The notes under the pieces are model-generated. The model did not search any database. It was not told the origin of the DNA and worked only from the letters and a program-made list of their open reading frames with translations. Below, one piece after another: positions 8,029-15,058 of a stretch of 25,250 bases of DNA; the first letter of the stretch is position 1; the number at the start of each line of letters is the position of its first letter. This DNA is from Sulfuritalea sp. (lineage in GTDB: Bacteria; Pseudomonadota; Gammaproteobacteria; Burkholderiales; Rhodocyclaceae). A program made the position numbers and the translations under genes. The stretch is from positions 1 to 25,250 of the forward strand of contig JADJQA010000016.1 in the NCBI GenBank assembly GCA_016712985.1, written 5' to 3'.

Positions 8029-8103
8029 AAGCTGTGTGCGGGAAACTCGCTTGCACGGTTTGATGAGGGAGGGCAAGCGCAAGCCTGTTCTCTACTCTTT
8101 GAT
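8029..8103 (+). mobile_element. 3' end of a group II intron (domains V and VI), truncated
   Basis: Bases 8029-8061 fold as a canonical domain V. AAGCTGTGT (8029-8037) pairs with GCACGGTTT (8053-8061), there is a two-base bulge (TT, 8051-8052), and an upper GCGG stem carries a GAAA tetraloop (8042-8045). The catalytic AGC triad sits at 8030-8032. The element is 33 nt against the usual 34. Domain VI follows. GAGGGAGGGC (8065-8074) pairs, with several G-U pairs, with GCCTGTTCTC (8083-8092), and the following TACTC has an adenosine suited to branching. Bacterial group II introns end this way a few bases further on. Domains I-IV and the reverse transcriptase are absent, because sbcC ends only 150 bases upstream. 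This is therefore a dead 3' scrap. The exact 3' splice boundary is uncertain. Confidence 0.72.
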
Positions 8104-8121
8104 CAAAGAACGGGTAATGAT

Positions 8122-8899
8122 TTATTTGCCTTCAAACCGGGGTTTGCGCTTTTCCCGGAACGCATTTAACCCTTCTTGATAATCGCGGCTATCGTACACC
8201 ACGCGGCGGAGCCCCTGAATCCGCTCGAACAGTTCGGGCGTAATCGTGCGGGCGCTGGCGAGTAGCCGCAATTCTTCCTTCATCACCGCGATGCTTAAAG
8301 GTGAGTTGGCGACAATCTGGGTGGCCAGGCCATAGACGAAGTTCTCGATTTCCTCTGCGGGCTTGATGTAGTTGATCATGCCCAGGTTCAGGGCTTGCAC
8401 AGTGGGGATCGGTTGTGCCAGAACAACATCTCCTTGGCAACCGGTAGCGGGATCATGTTCATCAACGTCAGGATGCCACCCAGATTATAGGGAACCCCCA
8501 GTTTTGCCGGGGTAATGGCGAAGGTTGATTCAGTGGTAGCCACCAGAATATCGCAGGCCATCGCCACTTCGCAGCCGCCGCCCCACACGCCGCCTTCGAT
8601 GAGCGCGATGACCGGCGCGGGAAACTCCTGAATGGCGCGGACCATGACCCGCAGCGAATCACTCCAACCCAATGGGTCGCGGCCCCGGTCGGGAAGTTCA
8701 CTGACATCATGGCCGGCAGACCAGACTTTTACGCCGGGCGGGGCGCGCAGCACTGCGGCGCGGATGTTTTCTCCCGAAAGCATTCCAGCGCGACGGTCAC
8801 TTCATTGATTAACGCCTCGCTGAGCGCGTTGCGCTTTTGCACGTGGTTCAGCACGATGGTGCCAATCGCATCCTGGGTTTCGGTCAATATGAGCGGCAT
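8122..8899 (-). CDS. scpB: Methylmalonyl-CoA decarboxylase (crotonase family), two frame breaks
   Basis: The protein tracks E. coli ScpB/YgfG throughout: KRNALSEALINE, VKVWSAGHDVSELPDRGRDP, EGGVWGGGCEVAMACDI, TPAKLGVPYNLGGI and, at the end, VVYDSRDYQEGLNAFREKRK. ScpB converts methylmalonyl-CoA to propionyl-CoA and CO2 in the Sleeping-beauty mutase pathway. The SAGHD and WGGG segments form the crotonase oxyanion-hole regions. Translation starts at the ATG at 8899 behind an excellent AAAGGAGA site (8905-8912). Two missing bases break the frame, one near 8785 (ALEC/SGENIRAAVLRAP) and one near 8435 (KEMLF/LAQPIPTVQALNLG). The corrected length of about 259 residues matches the family. It is a single gene with no visible partner (no mutase nearby), so it may be read as an isolated metabolic gene in a scrambled region. 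Confidence 0.85.
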
Positions 8900-8965
8900 G
8901 GGTTTCTCCTTTGGAAAGTGACGGAAAACGAATAAAGGCCGTAATCTGCCTGTGCGGGGGTAACG

Positions 8966-9293
8966 TCAAACTATACAGAACCGATAACCGATAACCGATA
9001 CCGGCTTCAGTGATGAACTGGCGGGCCCCGCCGGATCCGCTTCCAGCTTCTGGCGCAGATGGCCCATATAAATGCGCAGATAGCGGCCGCGCTCCACAAA
9101 GGCCGGTCCCCAGACTTCCCGCAGCAATTGCCAATGGGTCAGCAGCTTGACGGTTTGCTGATCAACGCCGCCAGCAAGCGAAACTCAATCAGCGTGAATC
9201 GGATCGGCTGGTCATTGCGCAAGACCCGCCGATGCTCCAACTCTGCACTGACTTCACCGAATCCGGGCCACTGCCGGTTCAGGCAAGACCCAG
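8966..9293 (-). pseudogene. kdpE: KdpE C-terminal DNA-binding domain remnant
   Basis: KdpE is the OmpR-type response regulator of the potassium-uptake operon kdpFABC. Only the winged-helix output domain remains: PIRFTLIEFRLLAALI, then LLTHWQLLREVWGPAF, YLRIYMGHLRQKLEADP, and RQFITEAGIGYR, spread over three frames. The receiver domain with its phosphorylated Asp is missing, and the sequence upstream of about 9293 is not recognisable. No kdpD or kdpABC gene is in the window. The 3' end is also altered by a 7-bp repeat expansion. With one repeat fewer the protein would end GIGYRFCIV at a TGA at 8966-8968, very like E. coli KdpE. Truncation plus frame damage makes a functional product unlikely. 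Confidence 0.78.
8979..8999. repeat. Three tandem copies of AACCGAT
   Basis: Three exact 7-bp copies lie at 8979-8985, 8986-8992 and 8993-8999, inside the last codons of the kdpE remnant. Because 7 is not a multiple of 3, a change in copy number moves the reading frame of the KdpE C-terminus. Confidence 0.85.
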
Positions 9294-9387
9294 TTGGCGG
9301 TGAGTCTGCTGGAGGATGACCGGCAGACTTGATGCGTCCGTACCGGAATGCGGTCCGTGGGTTCCTCCTCTCGGTAAAGGAGAATCG

Positions 9388-9498
9388 ATGAATCGACCGA
9401 GCCAAGATCCTTGCATTGGGAATGCTCGCCTTCAAGGGTGCCGTCATTTCTCGGCTAAACGCCCCAAGGAGTCGCGCAGCTCCCACTTTCGTCCCTGA
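9388..9498 (+). CDS. Possible 5' remnant of a small gene
   Basis: The ATG at 9388 is preceded by AAAGGAGA with good spacing. The literal frame gives 36 unrecognised residues. Shifting one base after the third codon gives RAKILALGMLAFKGAVISRL, which looks like the start of a signal peptide or membrane segment. That would make this the 5' end of a lost gene. The rest of 9294-9527 shows nothing I recognise on either strand. Confidence 0.25.
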   Translation: MNRPSQDPCIGNARLQGCRHFSAKRPKESRSSHFRP

Positions 9499-9527
9499 CC
9501 GCCAAAGCGTATGATGTACAAAATACT

Positions 9528-9540
9528 GCACATCTTGTGC
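9528..9540. promoter_or_regulatory. Putative autoregulatory operator of the TA pair
   Basis: GCACA-TCT-TGTGC is a perfect 5-bp inverted repeat six bases before the AGGAGG ribosome site (9546-9551) of the antitoxin gene. Phd/YefM antitoxins commonly bind short palindromes at this position and repress their own operon. The binding itself is inferred. Confidence 0.4.
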
Positions 9541-9556
9541 GTCACAGGAGGCCATC

Positions 9557-9848
9557 ATGGGTATTTCCGCAAGCGACGTTATTCCCTCTCGCACGCTAGA
9601 GCAAACTTCTCCGAACTGGCTGAAGAGGTCAAGAGGGCGGTGCCGAGAAGATGATCACCAAAAACGGCGAGAGCTATATCGCCCTGATCGATGCCAACCG
9701 TCTGGATTACTACCACCAGTTGGAGCTCGAGCGCATTCACCTGCTATTGATCGACGAGGCATCGAAGGGACTCGATGATGTGGCTGCTGGCAAGGTGAAG
9801 GACGCACGCAGCGTGATTCAGGCCATCAAGCGCCGCCGCAGCGCATAA
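9557..9848 (+). CDS. Phd/YefM-type antitoxin, two frame breaks
   Basis: The rebuilt protein reads MGISASDVIP, LSHARANFSELAEEVK, then GGAEKMITKNGESYIALID and DRLDYY-like NRLDYYHQLELERIHLLLID. This is the standard Phd/YefM layout: an N-terminal DNA-binding half that represses its own promoter and a C-terminal tail that wraps the toxin. One base is missing in the CCC run near 9587 and one in the G-run near 9637. Both can be read as homopolymer deletions. The corrected length is 97 residues. The start is fixed by a perfect AGGAGG at 9546-9551. The toxin frame begins two bases after the TAA, as expected for a type II TA operon. Confidence 0.82.
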
Positions 9849-9849
9849 G

Positions 9850-10254
9850 TTGGGGCGGGGCCAGCTGTGGCAAAAACCTGTGGTCAAACTCACCACTAAT
9901 TTCGAGCGCAACCTCGAAGGCATCGAATTTTTCTTGACCGAAGTACAAGCACCGCTGGCCTTCGACGGCTTGCTGGATGAACTGCTTGAAACGGTGATTT
10001 CCAACCTTGGGCGCTTCCCGGAAATGGGCAGGCCATTTATGGCCCGCCAGCCGCGCTCGGTTGAGACCACCAATGCACTGGCAACACTCCGTACAAAGTT
10101 GTCGGCGCTGACGCCTGACACAGACGCCTTGCGAGAATACGTCCTGAAGGATTACCTGCTGCTCTACGCGCCGATTGGCGGAGCGATCTACCTGCTCGCC
10201 ATCAGGCATCAGCGGCAGCTTTCGTTCGACTTTGAAGGCCATTGGGGACGATAG
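9850..10254 (+). CDS. RelE/ParE-family toxin
   Basis: The product is 134 residues, with VVKLTTNFERNLEGIEFFLTE at the start and YVLKDYLLLYAPIGGAIYLLAIRHQRQLSFDF at the end, the beta-rich core and closing strand of the RelE/ParE fold. Family members either cleave mRNA at the ribosome (RelE) or poison gyrase (ParE). The sequence does not tell which. The frame is intact. The start is uncertain: TTG at 9850, directly behind the antitoxin stop, or GTG at 9880, which would begin the protein at VVKLT and is the more usual family N-terminus. Neither has a strong ribosome site, which fits translation coupled to the antitoxin. The spacing of two bases or less supports one operon. Confidence 0.85.
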   Translation: MGRGQLWQKPVVKLTTNFERNLEGIEFFLTEVQAPLAFDGLLDELLETVISNLGRFPEMGRPFMARQPRSVETTNALATLRTKLSALTPDTDALREYVLKDYLLLYAPIGGAIYLLAIRHQRQLSFDFEGHWGR

Positions 10255-10314
10255 GCCAACGCCATAGTACTATCTGGAATAAGTGTTCAAGAAGAAAGCC
10301 ACAAGGGGGGATAC

Positions 10315-10380
10315 GTGAAAGCGCCTGAAGAAAACCTGCTCAGATTTCTGAAGAAGTCGCTTCAGTCCGTAATCCCGGTT
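10315..10380 (+). pseudogene. 5' scrap of a DUF262 (GmrSD-like) gene
   Basis: The first 21 codons from the GTG at 10315, MKAPEENLLRFLKKSLQSVIP, match the typical beginning of DUF262 proteins (usually continuing IPIYQRTYSWT). DUF262 is the ParB-like nuclease/NTPase domain of GmrSD type IV restriction enzymes. A good ribosome site (AGGGGGG) precedes it at 10304-10310. After about 10380 the similarity ends abruptly and the frame runs into hsdR sequence. The call is from memory of the family N-terminus and rests on a short match. Confidence 0.55.
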
Positions 10381-10410
10381 TTCTTGTTCGCGACGGTGAT
10401 TGAGTCCGGC

Positions 10411-10860
10411 ATGTCCCCTGAAGAACAAGCCCGCCTGAAGATCGACGACAAGCTTACCCAAGCTGGCTGGGTCATTCAGGACATGAAACAGCTCAACCTC
10501 GGCGCCGCAATGGGCGTCGCGGTCCGTGAATACCCCACCGATACCGGCCCGGCGGATTACGTGCTGTTTGTCAATCGCAATGCCGTGGGTGTCATTGAAG
10601 CCAAGAAAGACAGTGCGGGTGAAAACATCACCGTCGTAGAGAGCCAGACCGAGCGCTACGCCACCGCCAGCCTGAAATGGCGCAAGGACAATACGCCGCT
10701 TCGTTTCCTGTTCGAGGCGACGAGCCAGATCGTTCGCTTCACCGACAACAGCGACCCCGCCCCGCGCTCGCGGGAGATTTTCCACTTCTTCAAGCCGGAA
10801 ACGCTGGCGACCTGGCTGGCGCAACCGGGAACCCTGCGCCGTCGATTGGCCGAGCAGATG
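10411..10860 (+). pseudogene. hsdR: Type I restriction HsdR N-terminal nuclease domain, truncated
   Basis: From the ATG at 10411 the protein reads MSPEEQARLKIDDKLTQAGW, then PADYVLFVNRNAVGVIEAKKD and FLFEATSQIVRFTDN. This is the PD-(D/E)xK nuclease domain of type I R subunits, with catalytic D49 and E63-A-K65. HsdR normally continues with a ~600-residue helicase motor. Here it ends near residue 150 (FKPETLATWLAQPGTLRRRL) and changes to unrelated VWA sequence. There is no hsdM or hsdS gene in the window. The frame is open across both junctions, so a 326-codon chimera (10315-11295) could in principle be made, but it lacks the translocase and should not restrict DNA. Confidence 0.75.
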
Positions 10861-10865
10861 CTGGC

Positions 10866-11120
10866 GCTAATCCTGGGCTTGCCCAGAAGCTGCCCGTACT
10901 GCTACGGGTTCAGACGCCCGACGCGCCGCCGTCGGAAAAGCCGGTGCGCAAACCCTACCATCTGGCGCTCGTCATCGACCTACGGCCTGGGCCGCGACTT
11001 CAACGAGGACCTGATGGTCGGCATGGCGAAGCGCGGACAGGGCAACCATTACTATGGCGACACCGCCGCCGATCTGTTCGAGCCCTTCGCCGAAGAGTTC
11101 GATCTGATCTCCAACGCTGA
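10866..11120 (+). pseudogene. VWA-domain protein fragment with internal deletion
   Basis: Two pieces of one von Willebrand A protein are joined. The first (about 10875-10977, frame of 10677) reads LAQKLPVLLRVQTPDAPP and RKPYHLALVID, the lead-in to the metal-binding DxSxS motif. The second, in another frame, starts STYGLGRDFNEDLMVGMAKR and runs to YYGDTAADLFEPFAEEFDLI, the last third of the domain. About 130 residues that should lie between, including the whole MIDAS motif, are missing. The join is at TCGACC (10973-10978), which could have been present at both deletion ends. The fragment stops against the 3' end of the opposite-strand endonuclease gene. Confidence 0.65.
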
Positions 11121-12027
11121 TCAACAAACCGGCCGCTCAGGGCTCTTGAAAACCTGCTTCCGATGCCACTCCAGAAAATCCGCTTGCGGCAAATACTCCC
11201 TGCTCTGCGGCAGGATCAGGCTCGCCCCGTGGTACGCGAGCATTCTTCCGGCGGCATCGTCGCCGCCATTCAGATGCTGGCTGAAAACCATCTGATAGCT
11301 GCCCGGCAGGATCGCGAAGGCGCCAAGATCAAAAACCTTGTGGTGCAGCGAGCACAAGGCGATCCCGTTGGGCACGATATCCGGACCCTGCGCCTGGAAC
11401 CATTTGATGTGCGCAGCCTCCAAACCGATGGTCTGGCGGCCCAGTCGCAGATCGTGGCCGCAGACGCTACAGCGGTATTGATAGGCGAGCAGCACCTTCT
11501 CGCGGAACGCGGGATCGCGACGACGCGCTTGTTCCTGTGCCGATGCGACGCCGGACAGATCGTCCGGAAGACCAACGGCGGCGAGCACGTCGGCGCGGAT
11601 GGACTCAGAAATGCGCATGGACGATGCGTCGGGCGATGGTCGCGACTAGTTCCGGATCGCTCCGGGGCGGCGCGCAAAATGGGTGGGAAGCCGCCACGGA
11701 CGCGGTTTTCGCGCAACTCCGTCAGAGTGGGCGTAGCTGAAGGGGGGCGGGCAAGAATGGCCTGCGGGCCTTCCAGTTGCCACAAGCCATCTGTCTGCAA
11801 ATGCCAGAAAGGATAGTGACGGGAGTTGCCTGATCCATCCGCCCGAACTCCTCAAGCAGTTCCTTCAGGTGGGGTTCAGCTTCGTTCCAGTCCATCGTCG
11901 CCGTCCCGCCAGCGCCGACTCTTGCGAGGGCAAACAGGACCAGCAGCGGTTTATGCACGGCGCGCTGGTCGCCACGCTGCCAGACGCGCATGCGGTCAAA
12001 TGCCTGGAGGATTTCATTGCGGGTCAT
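11121..12027 (-). CDS. Phosphorothioated-DNA-binding HNH restriction endonuclease, frameshifted
   Basis: The protein resembles ScoMcrA/SprMcrA-type enzymes, which recognise sulfur-modified DNA and cut beside it. The N-terminal sulfur-binding domain begins EILQAFDRMRVWQRGDQRAV, HKPLLVLFALARV, then YPFWHLQTDGLWQLEG and LRENRVRGGFP. The C-terminal HNH domain is intact in one frame: CSVCGHDLRLG, GLEAAHIKWFQAQGPD, NGIALCSLHHKVFD, with the AAH, PNG and LHH catalytic positions. Several single-base shifts lie between about 11600 and 11820. Reconstructed pieces include ELVATIARRIVHAHF and SESIRADVLAAVGLP. Total length near 302 codons is normal. Its ATG overlaps the stop of the HIT gene (ATGA), so the two are translationally coupled. 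No dnd phosphorothioation genes are in view. Confidence 0.82.
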
Positions 12028-12404
12028 CGCCAGTATTGTGCCTTGTCCGGGAGCACCCAGCGTACGCCGCCTCTCGGGTCTTCACGGTCGCCGCGATAAC
12101 GGGGAATCAGGTGAATGTGCAGGTGCGCGACCGTCTGCCCGGCCGCGGGACCGTCGTTGATGCCGATGTTGTAGCCATCGGGATGGAATTCGGATTCAAC
12201 TCCGCTCCTCGCGGAGTCGAGCAAGGTCAGCATTGCGTTTCGTTCGTCTTCATACAGATCGAAGAACGATCCGATATGCCGGCGCGGAATGATGAGCGTA
12301 TGGCCCGGTGAAACAGGAAATCCGTCCCTGACAGCGACGGCAGATTCATTTTCGGCGACGATGCGTACTCGCGGCAAGGTACAGAACACACATGGTTTCT
12401 TCAT
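12024..12404 (-). CDS. HIT-family nucleotide hydrolase
   Basis: This 126-residue protein has an N-terminal zinc-type CVFC (residues 5 and 8), the conserved GHTLIIPRRHIGSFFDL, NIGINDGPAAGQTVAHLH, and the catalytic histidine triad HLHIHL at 94-98. HIT hydrolases and transferases act on dinucleoside polyphosphates or nucleoside phosphoramidates in the cytoplasm. The start at 12404 is chosen because MKKPCVFC is the family N-terminus. The frame is open upstream to 12635, but that extension does not look like a known domain. The ribosome site is weak. The stop overlaps the start of the endonuclease gene by four bases. Such a close pairing with a restriction gene is notable and may be functional or just operon packing. 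Confidence 0.88.
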   Translation of the reverse strand: MKKPCVFCTLPRVRIVAENESAVAVRDGFPVSPGHTLIIPRRHIGSFFDLYEDERNAMLTLLDSARSGVESEFHPDGYNIGINDGPAAGQTVAHLHIHLIPRYRGDREDPRGGVRWVLPDKAQYWR

Positions 12405-12688
12405 ACTGGATGTTTCTCGGTCAGGTTGGTCAAATGCCAGGCTCTTGAGATCGTCAGTCACCATCCGAAAGTCTGTACTTTGCCCGAACAATGAACGGGC
12501 GTCGTCGCCGGAGTCTCTCGTCAGACAATGTTTCGTACTCGATCCCGATCTGCTGGCGTCCGGCAATCCGCGAACGGAGCCTGCCGCATTGTCTCGGCTC
12601 ATGCCCGGTATTTGCCCTTCTTCCCGGCGGACCATTTGAATCGCCGGAAGGCCGCGTCGCCGGGCAACGCTCCGTTTCGATGGCAGCC
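12405..12688 (-). other. Gap between dtd and the HIT gene, no recognisable gene
   Basis: Both minus-strand frames that cross it stay open (one ends IGIEYETLSDERLRRRR...). Neither shows a family I know. It may contain the degraded remains of a small gene between dtd and the HIT gene. Confidence 0.3.
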
Positions 12689-13141
12689 CTACTCTGGTGC
12701 GCGTGAATCGACATTGATCGTCACAGGACCATCATTGATCAGGTGGATCTTCATGTCGGCGCCGAAAACCCCCGTCGGCACCGGCTTGCCCAGGTTGGCC
12801 GAGAGCTTCGAAACGAAGCGCGCGAAGAGGGGCGCGGAAACATCGCCACGCGCCGCCCGACTCCAGGAGGGACGATTGCCTCTTTTGAGCGAGGCGTACA
12901 GGGTGAACTGCGACACAGCGAGGACCTCGCCACCAATGTCCAGAACACTGCGATTCATGACGCCTGCGTCATCCGGGAAAAGTCGCAGGCGAACGATCTT
13001 GCCGGTCATCCAGTCGAGATCGGCGTCGACATCGTCGTTCTCGAAACCGGCGAGCAGGAGCAGCCCAACGCCGATCTTCCGGGTTGTTTCGCCGTCGATG
13101 GAAACGGAGGCTTCGCTGACGCGCTGGATCACGACTCGCAT
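12689..13141 (-). CDS. dtd: D-aminoacyl-tRNA deacylase
   Basis: DTD removes D-amino acids (and glycine misattached to tRNA-Ala) from tRNA, protecting translation. The 150-residue frame is intact and complete. It starts MRVVIQRVSEASVSI, has the catalytic SQFTLYA motif at 77-83, and the active-site NDGPVT at 136-141 whose Gly-Pro excludes L-substrates. The family is normally about 145-150 residues. It begins 38 bases after the recD stop on the same strand and probably belongs to the rec transcription unit. There are no anomalies, and it is one of the few undamaged genes in the window. Confidence 0.96.
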   Translation of the reverse strand: MRVVIQRVSEASVSIDGETTRKIGVGLLLLAGFENDDVDADLDWMTGKIVRLRLFPDDAGVMNRSVLDIGGEVLAVSQFTLYASLKRGNRPSWSRAARGDVSAPLFARFVSKLSANLGKPVPTGVFGADMKIHLINDGPVTINVDSRAPE

Positions 13142-13179
13142 GGTGGGGCGAGTTTAGCAATCCCCGGCCATGCTCCCGA

Positions 13180-15058
13180 TCACCTGAGCCCGGCGGACTG
13201 GATCGCTTCGCCGGCGACCCGCAGTTCGCCGAACCGCGCCGGCAACCCGGAACGCCGCCGTGTCGGCGTCTGTATGGCCTTTTCCAGCACGGCGGCGCCG
13301 CTGACCAGCGTCACACGCAAGCGCGCGCGGGTCACGGCGGTATAGACCAGTTCGCGAGTCAGCACCGGATTGTGGTCCTCGGGAAGGAGGACAAGCACCT
13401 GGTCGAACTCGGAACCCTGCGACTTGTGCACCGTCATCGCAAAGGCGGTTTCGTGCGCGGGCAGGCGAACCGGGGCCACGGCGCGGAATCCGGTATCGCC
13501 TTCCGGGAAGAACACCATCAAGGCGCCAGAGTCATCGGGCATGACGATGCCGATGTCGCCATTGAAGAGCTTCAGCACATAGTCGTTGCGCAGGACCATC
13601 ACGGGCCGGCCGGGATACCACTCGGAGTGCTCGCCGGGATCGAGCGGGTGCTTGAGGGCGGAGCGGAAATGCTTGCTGACCATCCGATTGATCGCCTCGA
13701 CGCCGCGCGCACCGTCGCGAACGGCGCACAGTGTGCGGAAGCGTGCGAAGGCGTCCGTCGCCGCACCGACGTTCCTGCCATCGGCGCGCAGCGCTTCGAG
13801 ATAGCCCGCGTAGCCGGCGAGTATCGCCTGCTCCGATTCGTCACACGGTACGGACCCGCCATCGTCGAGCCACTGCAAGCTGCCGCTCGTATCCGCACCC
13901 AGCCGGGCGATGGCCGCGGCGCTGTCGCCGGAATTGATCGCGGCGGCCAGTTGTCCGATGCCCGAGTCGCTGGCAAAGCGGAAGTTGCGCGTGAGCCAGA
14001 CGACCTGGTCTCTCAGCCCGCTCTGCGCCACTGGCTCGGGCGCCTGTATGGCGGTACCGGGCATCGCGCACAGGGATGCGATCTGATCGATCCGCGCTGC
14101 GGACAGCGATGGGTCGGCGCTGAGTTCGGCGAACACCGCGCCGGACTCGACAGCGGCGAGTTGGTCCTTGTCTCCCAACAGGATGATGCGGGCATTGTCA
14201 GGTACCGCTTCGATCAAGCGGGTCGCCAGCGCAAGGTCAAGCATCGATGCTTCATCGACGACCAGTGCATCGATCGCCAGCCGGTTGCCGGCGTGGTGGC
14301 GGAAGCCGCCGCCAGACGGCATCACGCCGAGAAGCCGGTGGATCGTGTAGGACTCGGTGGGCAGCCGTGCCTGGATCTCCGTCGGCAGGTGGCTGGCCCG
14401 CAGACGCACGGCCTCGGTCATGCGCGCGGCGGCCTTGCCGGTGGGTGCGGCCATCGCGATGCGGCAATCCGGATCCTGTTCGAGCAGGCAGGCCAGCAGG
14501 CTGACCACGGTCGTCGTCTTGCCGGTCCCCGGGCCGCCGCTGATGATGGTGACCTTGCCCAGCAGCGCCATCGCGACGGCGATCTGCTGCCAGTCGGCGG
14601 CGTCGCCGAGGCTTGCGCGATTGGCGGCAAACAGCGACGCCAGCCGGGCGCCGAGGGATGCAGGAATCCCGGGGGCGGCCGGCGCGGCATGTCGCCCCGC
14701 GAGGCTGCGGGCAAGCCGGCACTCGTAGTCGAAATACCGGTGCAGATAGACCCGGCCGTCCTGGTCGAGGATCAAGGGCATGGCACCGCGCGATTCGGGC
14801 TGGCCCGTGACGCCGGATTCCAGCAGCCGCTGCCGCACCGTCTCCGTGTCCGACCCGTCGTTCAGGGCTGCGGCGATATCGGACAGATCGGTACAGACAT
14901 TGCCGTCGAGGGTTGCCATGCTGACCACGAAGGCAGCGCGCTGTGCAACCCGCGCGGCACTTTCCGGTGCGCCGGTATCGCGCGACCAGCGCCGAATCCG
15001 GTCGGCGAACCCGTCCGCCAGAACGCGGCCCGACAGTGCGGTAGTATCACGCGCTCAT
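13180..15058 (-). CDS. recD: RecBCD enzyme subunit RecD (5'-3' helicase)
   Basis: RecD is the fast 5'-3' helicase of exonuclease V. It shows Walker A GGPGTGKT, VDEASMLDLALATRL (motif II), LLGDKDQLAAVESG (motif III), MTVHKSQGSEFDQVLVLLPE (motif V) and YTAVTRARLRVTLV (motif VI). One frame is open from a GTG at 14928 (582 residues), but in-frame coding continues upstream as LSGRVLADGFADRIRRWSRD. The natural start is probably the ATG at 15058, which overlaps the recB stop as ATGA. A small indel within the first four codons (a TGA follows MSA) separates that ATG from the main frame. The corrected length is about 626 residues, usual for the family. The order recC-recB-recD on one strand supports a single operon. 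Confidence 0.93.

Noticed and set aside
7957..8169. A 70-codon + frame between sbcC and scpB
   Set aside because: It runs through the group II intron domains V and VI and into the 3' end of scpB. The RNA fold explains the sequence better.
11163..11816. A 217-codon + frame opposite the endonuclease gene
   Set aside because: It is antisense to the intact HNH motif, with no recognisable features.
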